A model generated the notes under the pieces. It was not told the origin of the DNA. It made no database searches and was given only the letters and a program-made list of their open reading frames with translations. A stretch of DNA of 64,000 bases from NCBI GenBank assembly GCA_023159155.1, contig JAJNNX010000041.1, forward strand, positions 62,001 to 126,000, written 5' to 3'. Of the stretch, positions 50,480 to 61,789 are shown piece after piece (positions within the stretch are counted from its first letter, which is position 1; every line of letters begins with the position of its first letter). The DNA comes from Ustulina deusta. Lineage: Eukaryota > Ascomycota > Sordariomycetes > Xylariales > Xylariaceae. The translations under genes were made by a program, and so were the position numbers.

Positions 50480-53400
50480 TAAGGTTTTGCCTATTTTTAT
50501 TTTTATTTATTTTAAGCCTAGGGTATTTTAAAAAGCTAAAAACTTGTTTTTTAGTAGTGCTTTAGTTAACCTATTTGCTACCTATTAGTTAGTAAAAATA
50601 TATTAAAGCTTAATATTGCTATTAGTTTATTATTTATAAACAAACTTAAGCTAAGTAGTTATATGTTTAATATTAGTATAGTATAAAGAGTTACTTATTA
50701 AAACAATAACTTTTTAGTTATTTTTGTAAATAATTGTAGTACTTATTCTTTAAGTAGTGTTTAGCTTTTTTAATAGTAGTTTTAGCTAAATAGCCTTTTT
50801 AGTAGCTTATGTTTAACTAATATATTTAGTTTTATAAAAAGATAGAAATATGGTAGCTTGTTGCTTAGAACTTTAGCTAAGTACTCTGCTGCTAATATAA
50901 AAAATATATTCCGAGGTGGACCTATAGGTGTTTTAGTTGCTAGTATAGTCTATATTAATATAGCTAACTAGGTTTTGGAGTTCTCTGTAATATACTAATT
51001 CTATATTTATAGTTCTTTTTAAGTATTTAAAAATATGGCTAACTATTGATCTATAGGCCTTATTAGGCCTTATTATAAATTAACTATAGAAAAAAACAGC
51101 AAATATAATATTAGGTCAAATACTAAGTATAATATATATTAATAACCCTATAGCACTTATATACTAAGTTTTATTTTTAAGTATAGGTATATAATTTACT
51201 AGCAGTAGTTTAAAAGCTTTAGTTTTTATAGGAATGTTTTTAAGTTTTGTTTTTTAAAAATCAAAATTTTAAAAAACTTTTTTTATATAGGCATTTTACT
51301 TAAGATAGATTGCTTTATTAGGCTAGTTTTTTTTAATAGTTATTTTTAAATAATATTAATAGGGTCTAAGATCTATTATATTAAACTTATTATATAGAGC
51401 AAACTTTACTTTATTAACTTTTTTTATAAAAAAAGCAATAATTAGAAGGTTGTTTATATAAATAGTAATATAAGTGTGCCTTTTAGCAAACATTCTAATA
51501 TTAATATTTAAAAAAATAAAACTAAATCTTTTTAGAAAAATAGCTAGAATTTTGTACTAGATTTTAAGTATTTGTTTTAAGCTATATAGGGCTTTTTATA
51601 ATTTGTATACTTTGCTAATACTATTTTCGAACTTAGTTAGTTGTTTAATATAGATCTTTTTATTTATTTTTTTATAAAAAAACGCTGTTTTAATATTTAT
51701 TTATTTAAACTTAAGATTAAAAGCTATAGCAATAGTAAAAATTGCTTTATAGTTTATAGGTTTAATTACTAAAGCAAAAGTTTTATTATAATTAAAGCTT
51801 TTTATTTGTTTAAAGCTTTTGACTATTTAGCAAACTTTATAATAAACAATCGATCTATTTAGTCTATGCTTTAGCTTAAATACTTATTTTTTAAATAATA
51901 TTTTATATTTTAGTAAAAGATCATAGAGCACTTAAGTCTTATTATTAATTAATAATTTATGTTTATTTTTTATACTTTTGTATTAGCTATACTAGTAAGC
52001 GCTATTTTTAGTTTGGTTAATTATTTTTGGTTTGGTTATTTTTGCTAAAGAGAGAACACATATAATACTAATAAGTAATACTATTATTTAGAATGGGTTA
52101 ATATTGATTTGACTTATTATTGCTTTGTGTACTAGGTTTAATATTAGTAATTAGAGCTATTTAAGTTGTTTTACTTTAGAGCATAAGTTAGGATAGTTTT
52201 TTTGAATTTTTAGAAATAGCATTATTATAATGTAGTTTTATAGTATTAATAACTTGTTATTAAAGTTATTAGAGATTTATATAAAAGAGTTTTGCTTGGA
52301 GTTATTTTTATTAGTTGTTTTAGAGCTAATGTTTAGTTTAAGCATAAGAAAAGAGCTTTAATTACAAATAGTTTTATTGGACTAGGGTAATATAGTACTT
52401 TTTAGAAATTTTTTAGGTATATGCCTATATATATGTTTTTAAATATATAAAGGAGTACTTCCCCTTAAAATAAATAATTTAGTATTTTTATTAGTTATAT
52501 TACTTATATTATTTTTTAGTTTATTAGGGATCTAGAACCTAATATATTTAATATTAGCTCTCTGCTTAGTAGCACTTCTAGTTCTTATTATTATAGTTGT
52601 TTTGCTAGTATTTAAAATAAAATATACTGTTTTATATATAAAAAACTAGTTTTTAATAAAAATATAAATTTAATATTTTTTAAATCTAATATTATTTATA
52701 TAAATTATTTAACTAGAATTTAAAAAAATAAAGTAATTTATAGTGCTTTTTTTTTAATATTCTAGCATAATATAAAGTTTTATTTTTTTATTAAAAATAA
52801 AAGCTCTGCTTTTTAAAAAATAAAAGCTTGGATTTTTAATAGTTCAAAAGTATACTAGGTCTAATAAAACATTATATTATATTTTATAGGATATTTTTTT
52901 TTTTAGTCTATTAATTAAATATAAATTTTTTAGGTATATAGTAGTACAGACTAGCACTAGTTAGTAGTAAGGATTAATACTAGACAAAGTAGCTATAATT
53001 AGTAATTATTAAACAATATTTTTTAATATTTCTATAGCTTTTTTAGTAATATTATTTTATTAATACTAATTAGTAGCTAAAAAGTATAGTATTATGTTTT
53101 TATTATAATATAGTACTTTAAAAGCATTCTTTATAAACGTAGGTCTTTAATTTAAAGTAATAGCATAGCATTTTTGCTCTAGCTATTTTTTCTAATTAAA
53201 AAAGGTTTAAAACAATTTTAAAAATTCTAAAGTTGACTTTATAAAATATACCTAAGTTATTTTAATAAAGTTATCCCTAATAATTACCTATTAGGTTAAC
53301 CCGTTATGCCTTATAACTTAGTTTGCCTTAGTTAGCATATCTGCAAAGTTTATATATAGTAATTTTAATTTTTGTGTTTTTTTTTGTAAGGACTTAGTAT

Positions 53401-56200
53401 AAGAGGTTTTTTTTATCTATCCTTTAATATAGGTTTTATAAAAGCAGTGTTTTTAAATAGGAAATATCCTAGTTAAATAGTTTATTAGGTCTTTTAGGCC
53501 TTAGTTGCTTAAGTGTCCTAGTTATTTGTGCTAGATTTATATTCTAAAGTTAAATAAAAAATAAATATAAAAGCTAATATTTAAAGCTATAATATTAGTA
53601 TTGCTATTAAGAGTATTAACTAAATATAGGCCGCTAATAGTCCTAGCTATTATAAAGCAGTTTTTTTTTTTTGTGCTAAAAGCTTTGTTATAGCAAAAGA
53701 GAAATTTAGCTCTTTTTTTAGAAAGCTAAAAAATAAAAATTAGATTTACTCCGTTTTTAAAAGAATAAATAACGTTATAAAAAATTATTTGCTTTTTCTA
53801 GCTATTTACTATTAAAATAACTATATAATTTTTTATTTTTTTAAGTACTATTACTTTTTTTTTTATTCCTAATGTTCTTAGACCAGTATATTTTTTTATA
53901 TTAAAAAAGCTATTATAGTTATAAAAAAAGTACTAACTATAGCCCGTATTTAAAGCAATAATAGATTTTAGTTTTTTAGTAAAAAAGTTATTTGTTATAT
54001 TACTAAAGTTAGCAAAGCTAAACTCTAAAAAAGCGTTAGTTATATAGGATTTTTTTAAAATATTATAAAATAGTTTAAATATATTAAAAATAATAATTAG
54101 TATAGTTTTAGTTAAAAAAAAAGTAGTAGTATTTATATTAATACTAAATATTTTAATAAAAAAACTTAGTTCTAAGATTATAGTTAGAGCTATATTAGTA
54201 ATAAAACTAAAGTTAATAAAAGCAAAGTCAAAAGATTTAAAACTATTAATAATAATAAAAAAACAATTATAACTAACAGGGTTATTATTATTATTATTTT
54301 TGCTTTTTTTATATTTTTGTTTATTATTTTTTTCTTTTTCTTTTTTATTATTTTTTAAAAGCTAGCTAAAAAAACTTAGTAAAACATTTTTATAAAAAAT
54401 AAATCTTTTTATAGTAAATATACTTAAGCCTTTTATTAAAAACTAATAAGTTTATATTATTTTTGCTTAGTAGCTATAATAATTTTATTAAAAATAATAG
54501 CTTTTTTTATAATTATATTATTTTTATTTTGTTTAGATATAATATTATAATACTAAAAAAACGTAATAAAAAATATATTAAAAAAAGATCTAAAAAAATT
54601 AAAGAATTTATTAATAAAAATTAGTTTTATAATAATATAAGTACTATTTAGTTTTATTAATTTGTTTTAAATAGTTCAGAGTTCTAAAGCTAGCTTAGTT
54701 ATATTATTTTTATAAAACTTTAAAGTAATATTGTTTTATTTATATATTAATAATTAGAAAATAGTATTGCTATAAAGTTTAAATTTTTTAATAATCTTTG
54801 TTTATATAAAAGTAATAGTATTATAAAGGACTATATTAATATGTTTAATTACTGCTTAGATATTAGGTCTAAGCTAACTTTAAATTACTATATAGGCTTT
54901 ATTTTATTTATTTTTTTAGTTTTTAATTTTTTTTTAATAAATAGTAATATTTTTGCTAGCTTATTAAACAAAAATTAAAGCTTAAATTTTTCTAAGTAAA
55001 AGTTATTTATATTTTATTATTAATAAATATTTAAATATTTTTTTAATAAACTTAATATAATTTATAAAAAAATCTATTATAAAAATAAACCTTAAACTTA
55101 TTAATTTAACTTTACTTATTACAATTATTTTGCTAAACTATTTTTAAATAAGTTTTAAGAACTAAAGCTTTAATATTAAAATTAAAAATAAAAACAGTAG
55201 CTTTTTGTTTAAACTTTTATATAATAAGTAGTAAGCTTAGTAGCGCTTAAAAATATATTATTAAAAATATAAAAAAAATAAGTAAAAATACTAGTATTAA
55301 TATATAGTTAGCTAGTTTAAGTATTATTAAATATATAAAAATAAATATAAGTACTATTAATTATATAGAAATAATTAGTATAAATATTACTATATATATA
55401 AGTAGTACTAAAGTTAGAAATAAAAAAATAAAAATTTTTTTTTTAATAATAACTTTAAAACTAAAAAGGTCTAATTTGTTTAGAAATAAAAAAAATAATA
55501 ATATAAGTTATAAATTTAGTAATAAATTATAAAACAAAATATTATTAAATAAAAAAAATTTGTTTTTAGATTTATTTATAAATAAATTAAGTAAAATAAT
55601 AATTAATTTAGTAATAAAATATAAAAAATTATTTTTATTAAAAAATTTAAAAGTAAAAAAATAAAAAAATAGCTTTAATTTAAAAAAATATTGTTTGGTA
55701 TTTAAAAATATTATATTTTTAGTTCTATTTAAATAAATAAATTATAAATATTTAAAAATAAAAAATTAAATGTTTTAAAATACCTAAAAAATAAAATAAC
55801 TAATAGCAAGAACTTTTTTTGCTAAGCTTAGTATTAATAAAGTTTTATAGCTAAAATATTTAATAAATAGCTAAAACTAAAAATTTAGTAGCTAAATTAT
55901 GCTATAACGTTTTAAGTTAGCTTTAGTTTATAAAAGCAATAAAAAAAATAAGTAATATTAAAATTTTTGTTTGTTCTAGTTTTAAAAAAAAAGTTCTATT
56001 TATTTATTATATTAGAAATTATATAAATTAAATAAAATATTTATATATTATATAACGTTTATAAAACAAGTTAAGCAAATTAGCTTTTGTTTAGAATTAA
56101 TATTTTTGTTTAATATTAAAACGTTTTAAAAAATCTTATTACAGCAAAAAATTAAAAAAACGTTTATAAAAAGTTATAGGTCCGCTAGCGTTTAGATTAA
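50480..56200 (-). pseudogene. C copia polyprotein relic (gag-integrase-RT-RNase H), RIP-degraded
   Basis: Minus-strand reading with stops ignored gives INIKTAFFYKKINKKIYIKQ, then KALYSLKQ, and at 51475-51440 TIYINNLLI. This is the copia block DVKTAFLxGxLxEEIYMxQ...KALYGLKQ...VYVDDLLI with Asp codons turned to Asn. Near 50530 it reads VANRLTKALLKNKFL, from VADGLTKxL at the RNase H end. Integrase and gag should lie between about 52900 and 56200, but only scattered matches remain. No frame is open. Confidence 0.85.
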
Positions 56201-56264
56201 GCAAGATTATTAAGTAGCATTTATATTAAAAACAATACAGGTAAGTTGTTCCGGGCTTATAACC

Positions 56265-56414
56265 TAACAAAATAAGTAGATACGTATATAAGTAAGCAGA
56301 ATGTTTTATATATTCAGGATAATCAGAAAAAAGAATCAAGGACCAAGGGTCCGGGGGAATCTAGTAATATATATAGTCAGAGGATAGAGTGTACCTAATC
56401 TCCACATTCCAACA
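56265..56414 (-). repeat. Right LTR of C (5' LTR of a minus-strand element)
   Basis: 150 bp. The right half is well preserved (aggatagagtgtacctaatc), the left half is AT-shifted. It ends CCAACA and is followed by GTTTT and the host intron end. Confidence 0.92.
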
Positions 56415-56426
56415 GTTTTCGAACAG

Positions 56427-56489
56427 GAGGATGGGAAATATTCTGCAAACATCAAGTTGGCATCCCAAGAGGATGTAGCGGACCAATAA
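56427..56489 (+). pseudogene. SHFW-motif gene, last exon
   Basis: 63 nt after the acceptor CAG: 20 codons (EDGKYSANIKLASQEDVADQ) and a TAA stop. Phase 0 matches the donor at 41589. Total coding length with exon 1 is 984 nt, 327 residues and a stop. Confidence 0.75.
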
Positions 56490-57309
56490 TCCAGCCGGCG
56501 GCCGCGTCACGGCTTTACTATCTCGTTAAGATTGCTCATATCGCTTTTGCCACACATATTTCGTATAATCAACAAAGTTTCAGGAGAAGGTCAGCTACAG
56601 CACTTGATCCCGGTATGACATGGGTTCCCACCTACGACCGAGCCACACCTAGGTCTAGAAGTCTCATCCAAAACACAGACATGGAGTAGGTTGAGTGCAA
56701 GTGGTTGGAAAAGGATGTACACAGCAGCTTAGTCACCAAGCTGCCAATTGATAACGACTTTAACATCACTGAATCTACGTTGCTCTGAAAGCTCCCCCTT
56801 CCCTCCCCCCCTTTTTTATAGAAATGTCAAGGCTGGTCGGTCCGACTTATCATAAACGGCGTCTTCCCTTTCATTTACTTGAAATATCTAGCGTGCTGAT
56901 AGCCGACGTCGTCATCAATCATTCACCCCCAAATACGAAACTCTTAGATGCAGCGGTATTATAGTAAGTTATAGTGATGCGCTGACAGTTATATACAGTG
57001 TGTAGTAGTGCAGATAGTATTTTATTTTGATATTGCTACCGACCTACATTTATACAAATCGCAAGGGTTACAGTACCTTAGGTGCTGGGCAGCTGAATGG
57101 TTTATTTTTAGTATGCAACGAAATGAGGAAATCCATCAACATGTTTTCTTACTTTCGAGTAGTTCTCAGACAAATCAGGTGCCAAATAGCTGTTAAATAT
57201 GTGGTGATCAGCTCATGCATCACCGGACTGGGTTCCGGTCATTGTTTCGAAAGCCAAGTATTTATCTAAACCCATCCAAGTAACCCCTGAAATTTACGAT
57301 AGAATCATC
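56490..57309. other. Intergenic region without recognised gene
   Basis: 820 bp of near-normal composition. Several short overlapping frames exist (near 57008-57269), but none resembles a known family and they overlap in different frames. It should include the 3' untranslated region of the broken gene and the former promoter of the pseudogene at 57310. Confidence 0.4.
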
Positions 57310-57862
57310 ATGGCTTTATTGCTTCAAGTTCGGGAAACAGACAACGCAACACTCTCTTCAGCTGGACGCCGGGGCTGGGTCGCCTCCCCGGATACTAGGG
57401 GCACGATGGATATCATTTAGCCCTGCCTGACAGCAGTTGCACTTGTCCTATAGACCATGCTTCATCTTAATCTTCCGGCTGCATCTGACTCCGAAAGGAC
57501 GGTAGCCTTTCGCAAGTTACGGTGGCTTCTTCTCGGTCTGCTTGCCCCTGAACTTCTCGTGATGTTCGCGTTGGCCCAGTTCAAATTTGTCCAGCAGTCC
57601 GTGGAATATATGAAGAATCTCGACAGGACCAATTGGACTCTTGTGCAAGGTTTCTATGCCGACAGCGGGGGATTCCAGTTGCACGTTTCCTAGCTATGAG
57701 CCGTTTGCCATCACCGCAAACCAGGTCGCCTATCTAACGGAACACGGATACATCGACATGCCAACAATCACAAGGCGTGAAATCAGAGACCAAGCCGGCG
57801 AGGCGGCCGGGCAAGGATTTACCGATACACCACTGGACTTCATCGAGCAAAACATATACTAG
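57310..57862 (+). pseudogene. Fungal multi-pass membrane protein, N-terminal part with two stops and a frameshift
   Basis: From an ATG at 57310 the frame reads GWVASPDTRGTMDII, a stop at 57418-57420, PCLTAVALVL, a stop at 57451-57453, then TMLHLNLPAASDSERT...RKLRWLLLGLLAPELL and WTLVQGFYADSGGFQLHV. It then shifts by one base near 57688 into SYEPFAITANQVAYLTEHGY. This order is that of a large uncharacterised ascomycete family, where the consensus reads ...DIIWxCLxTxxLxxWTxxHLNxP... Both stops are TAG where the family has TGG, a G-to-A change. The family has roughly 450 residues; about 180 remain. A fragment of the C-terminal end of the same family lies at 61790-62146. Confidence 0.75.
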
Positions 57863-58343
57863 TCGAGGAAAGCCCATGAACCATTCCTACAGTTTGTTTT
57901 GAAATTTGTATTCTAGACTTTCCCAATTGACAGTAAGTGCGTATTTTTTTTTTTTTTTCTTCAGCTTAGTGGCAAGGATAATTCATTGAATTCTTCCATC
58001 TTAATAAAAATTCCAAGTGACAGAGACTACCACCCACGAAGTTTCAAGCAATATTAAATACTCGGTACGAAAGGGTCTGCTGACTCATCGTGGTGGTGCG
58101 GCGGGCTCTAGGGGATTATCTTCAAGTTAGCAGCAACAGCATGTCGCAAGTTCTGTATCACCTCAACGACGTATTTACTATGCCGAGTACCGCAATAATA
58201 ACACATGTTACGATATCATAATAGCAGGCTGGTAGCATTATAGGTATTGTTTGATATTGAGTGGGGAATCTGTGGTTTCTCAACTGGAAACTATAGACGA
58301 CTGACGACCGCTCTTCTGGACTCCTCGTCACAGCCCAACGACC
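57863..58343. other. Intergenic region, includes the 3' flank of the kinase gene
   Basis: 481 bp with a T run near 57944-57958 and no coding signal. The kinase gene on the minus strand ends at 58344, so its terminator and poly(A) signals should lie here. I see no clear one. Confidence 0.4.
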
Positions 58344-59799
58344 TCATACCGAAGCCTTCCGACCCTGCTCGTACGCCGGCAATGCCCACTTCTTCATCCA
58401 GACTGTATCCAACACTTCTTCGCTACTTGGCCGCTCCTCAGGCTTCCACGCAAGCATCCAGCGTAGGAGATCAAGTAGCGCAGCCTTCTCCTCCTCCCCC
58501 ACCGTGTCCATGCCACAATATCGTCTCAGTTCCTGGAGCCATTCCTCAAACCGCCTATCCCATGACCATATATCGCATTCATTGCCCAGGGGCCTTCCCG
58601 CATCGTCGAACCATGTGCCCCGATCCTCCCAGCGATTCAACCATTCGGATGGCATGAGTCCCTGTAAGTGGACCTGCTGTGCGGTTATTTCGTCTGGAGG
58701 TGCGAGAGACCCGTCGATAAGGGACCTGTGCCCAAGTAGCTCGAAAATCACGCAGCCAAGACTCCATATATCGGACGGGAAGGACAAGGGTCTTGTTGGC
58801 TCGAAGAAAGCCTCGGGCGCCCTCATCCTTAAAGGCGTATGTGATTCAAAGCAGGACTTGTCGGAAGGGCAGAAAGCGACGCCGAAATCAGAAAGTAGTA
58901 GGTTCGCATCGCTGAGGGTGAGCTTATCACTTGCAATGCCGAGCCGTGCTGGCGACACGGCGTACGAGGGGACCCCAGATATTGGTATTGGTTTCCCATC
59001 TGTGCGAAATATGGGCTCACGCTGGGGGGTTCCAAACTTAGCATACAGCTGCTTTACTGAGAGATCATTGAGAGAGGAGGGCAGCTGGAGAAGGAGGTTG
59101 CCGAGATGGAGGTCTGATGGAACTGCTATTAGTTGACGACGAAATAAAACATAGCGCGAAAAAACATAGCGCGGAGGATCACGCACCTCCATGAGCGTAA
59201 CCCTCTGAGTGAATAAAATAGACGGCCATGGCAAGCTGCGCACATAAGGATCGGGCGACGTCAAGCTGGAACAGACACCAATCGGATGCCTCTTTCGAAT
59301 CTCTTAGACTGCAATTTGCCGGCGATGTGACAAAACAAGGGTGGGTGCCATTAGGACCAGCGATACAGAATCGATCGATGGCGGGTGGAAGCATTGACGC
59401 CTTGTCCGCAGCGGGGCTGCCGGTCACTGCTGCGGCTGCTATCGCCAGGTTAGACAGGATGTCTGCCTCGCGACTGTCTGCGTCTGCAGTGCCGACTTTG
59501 ATGGCAACATACTTGGATGTCTGCTCGTCAAGAGCAAGCCAGACGGTCGAAAATGTGCCGTGGCCAAGCTTGTGTACTATACGGTATCGCTGGTGAAGAC
59601 GGTCGTCAATATGGATGGGATGATACCCTCCCGGTTTGTAGTCTTCCAGATCTTCTACGCCTTCAATATACCCGTATTGGAAGCCTGTTGGCGACATGCT
59701 CGAATAGAAGAAGCGAGACTGTCGGCTTGGGTACCGAAAGAGACAAGCGCGTCGCGAAAATATGTGCTGCGCGAGGGTCCGAGGGAACCACCTGGTCAT
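58344..59799 (-). CDS. SRPK-like serine/threonine protein kinase, two exons
   Basis: Exon 1 is 59799-59187 and exon 2 is 59113-58344; together 460 residues. The 73-bp intron (59186-59114) has donor GTGCGT and acceptor CAG. Splicing joins HG and DLHLGN into the catalytic loop. Motifs are complete: glycine loop LGHGTFSTVW (about residues 78-87), VAIK lysine (101), HGDLHLGN with catalytic Asp (about 205), SDFG (279-282), RAPE (302-305) and DIWSLGCVIFEL (319-330). The Y-K-P-G-G-Y-H-P-I stretch before the kinase domain is typical of fungal SRPK-type kinases. The spacer between the two kinase lobes is short. The N-terminus (MTRWFPRTLAQHIFSRRACL, rich in Arg and hydrophobic residues) could be a mitochondrial presequence, which is unproven. 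No defect is visible. In fungi such kinases are abundant and often of unknown substrate. Confidence 0.9.
59114..59186 (-). other. Intron of the SRPK-like kinase
   Basis: 73 bp, GTGCGT...CAG on the minus strand, with a ctaat motif 18-23 nt before the acceptor that could be the branch point. Without splicing, the frame stops a few codons after YAHGGA. Confidence 0.85.
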
Positions 59800-60680
59800 C
59801 TGTGGCTAAGAGAATGAGGTACTGCAAAGGCGAGTGGGGAAAAAGGGAGAGGTTTCGTCAGCGTATTCAGACAACGGACTGTTAAACATACGTCTCTTGG
59901 AAGATTCCATGTGTTTGATCATCAAAGCCAACCCGAAATGTCGTATGTAGTACAGAGCTGGTCGTTGGACCTTCTGTCCTACTATCCGTGGGTGGCCTTG
60001 GCCGGGTATAACCGTGTGCATGCGATTAAAGCCGAGGGTAATTTTCACTCCCAAGTGTTCTTGGCTATGTCATTCGCCCTGAAAACAAGCTATATACCAC
60101 TTGTGAAGGCCTCACACTCACCCTTACCCGCTTGGTCGTCCTTCTAGTCGACAAGGAGTCAGAACAGCCTATTCGGCCTATGTTAGGGCAATCGACAGTA
60201 TATGCATGCATAGTGGTTTGTGGAGTAGAGACAGGGGCAGTTGTTTATATAAGGTGGCTCTGCCACCCACCCACCTAAATGTCGCCAGACGAGAAATATT
60301 AAGAATTGATTGGAGTTCTCTGGCTACCTATACGCCTATTGAGCCCTACGCACCCACCTACTACCCTTCTCCGGCGAGACGGCTCATACATCCACTCTGG
60401 GTGTGACAAGGGCTTGTATCAAGAGCTTGGAATCAAAGATTCAATTCAACTAATAATTATCTTGGAGTCTCTAGGAATCTGTGACGCTAGTCCTTCCTTT
60501 CAGTCAAGGCCTTTGGCCTTCTATTTATGCTTACGATTAGGCTCTATTCTATACCGCCCCTTCTATTAGGCTCTGGTCATCGCAGGAGAGCTGAAGCCTC
60601 GATGGCTATCTCAGATCAATAGCCTCTACTCCCAACTGTATATCTCACATCTAGCTAAGGGGGTTGTAGGGCCCAGCATT
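59800..60680. other. Kinase promoter region and gene-free spacer
   Basis: 881 bp. The right-hand part of this stretch (to about 60150) is the likely promoter of the minus-strand kinase. Further right is a short CCACCCACCCACC run (near 60262) and a repeated ttaggctct (near 60536 and 60567). Short frames on both strands overlap, and none is credible. Confidence 0.4.
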
Positions 60681-60689
60681 TCCTCTCAC

Positions 60690-61200
60690 AGCCCTCGAAA
60701 AGGTCGAAGACTAAAAAAAAAATTAGACCAAAGCTGTCCATTCTGTCGCCTAATTCTGGTAGCCCCTGGCGAAGACCGCGTCCCAACCAGAGACCATGAC
60801 AAGCCAGTCGATATAGTCATAAGTAGGAATATTAAAATTTCGTACCCAGACCCAAGCTCGCCTTGGAACCACATCACTAAGTTTTGTGTCCTAAAGCTAT
60901 ACTTGCGTAATCTAAACGTTGACTTCGTAAGGTCCTACGTGCGGAAGTGGCTGTGCATGTACCAAGAGCCGTTACATGGCTTCAAGTATGGCTAGAGCCC
61001 AGAGAGTTCTTCCTGACTCTCAAGCTCAACGTCAAGTTCCTAGAGAAGTCTATTGCATTTATGATCTTCGAGTAATTATCGGGATCAAATACCAATTACA
61101 ATTCGAGATGCAGTCCACGTCACGAAAGAGATCCGGATAAAATACCTCTAGATCGACAACTTATTCATAGTTAAGGACTTTTATGAGAGTATGTTCACGA
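60690..61200 (+). pseudogene. HET (heterokaryon incompatibility) domain gene relic
   Basis: The + strand shows pieces of a HET protein in the right order but in different frames. SCPFCRLILVA (60732-60764) resembles the Cys motif before HET domains, and VDFVRSYVRKWLCMY (near 60920) the usual 'RxWLxxC' helix. At 61092-61160 it reads PITIRDAVHVTKEIRIKYL-stop-IDNLFIV, matching the HET core PxTIRDAxxVTKxLGxxYLWIDSLCIxQ. The stop is TAG where TGG (Trp) is expected. Ser is Asn and Cys is Phe after it. HET proteins trigger cell death on fusion of unlike hyphae; this copy cannot be functional. Confidence 0.65.
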
Positions 61201-61789
61201 GAGGATGGTGCAGTAATTGTGACCGTTACTTTTCGTTTCGTCGCCACACCACCCGCCACGGTTTATTTCCTTTTATTAGTAGTAATAGCTATCATTCGTT
61301 CACTTTATTCTAGTTCAAAGGACCCTCGAATGGAAATATTGGTATCAATAAAATTCAATTATAATCATCTATTTTATTTTTGCACTTTTAAGAGTTCAAT
61401 TATGTGGCAGAAGCTCTGGAAATAACCTTTGTTTTTTATATAAACAAACTAACAAATAGCTTTTTTTAATAATCAATGATCTTGTCCAGGTTTCGTGGGG
61501 TGAGGGCCCGGTAAAGGTTCCTGTCTTGGGGAGCGAATGTGGTATGGGTGACCCCAATTTCGGATGCTAGGACCTCCTATCTTTGAGGCTTCCATACCAA
61601 CATCTCAACATTTGTATGCAAAATACGAATCTCGTTTTACCAGTATCTACTTTCGGCGCAATCTACCGTAAGCAATTCTTGAAAATGTTGTCTTCTTGTT
61701 TGGCGTCTGCAAGAGAATAAAGGCTCCTTTTGAGGCCAAAATCATGCCCTAGGAGATTCCAAAGCTTCCCAAACACTCACAGAACGTCC
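61201..61789. other. Degenerate sequence without assigned gene
   Basis: 589 bp, AT-shifted up to about 61480. On the minus strand, 61575-61485 stays open and reads LASEIGVTHTTFAPQDRNL followed by YRALTPRNLDKI. It looks protein-like but I could not place it. It could be a relic of another gene or transposon. Confidence 0.3.

Larger units (their letters stand above)
41639..56414 (-). mobile_element. Ty1/copia retrotransposon C (about 7.4 kb net), with a T element inside
   Basis: LTRs of 150 bp are at 41639-41788 and 56265-56414. On the + strand they start TGACAAGATAAG and TAACAAAATAAG and end CCAACA or its RIP form CTAATA. The duplication GTTTT flanks the element (41634-41638 and 56415-56419). 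The polypurine-like tract (reverse complement aagtaggag) touches the left LTR. A GC-retaining segment that could hold the primer-binding site (reverse complement starting GGTTATAAGCCCGG) touches the right LTR. Both agree with minus-strand coding. It holds the third T element in its 3' non-coding region. Confidence 0.93.
41590..56426 (+). other. Intron of the SHFW-motif gene, expanded from 56 nt to 14.8 kb
   Basis: Donor GTATGT is at 41590. A branch-like ttactaaac lies at 41625-41633. Acceptor CAG is at 56424-56426. The native intron is 41590-41638 plus 56420-56426, 56 nt, a normal size for ascomycetes. Copia element C lies between the branch point and the acceptor, so normal splicing would be expected to fail or shift. 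Confidence 0.85.

Noticed and set aside
57008..57269. Two overlapping short frames
   Set aside because: They overlap in different frames, have no family resemblance and no splice or start context that would favour either.
58504..59136. Long plus-strand frames opposite the kinase (also 58247-58657, 59228-59596 and 59517-59885)
   Set aside because: Antisense shadows; the minus strand has a complete kinase with all motifs and a consistent intron.
60686..60877. A 63-codon frame on the minus strand
   Set aside because: It lies opposite the HET relic, which explains the sequence on the plus strand.
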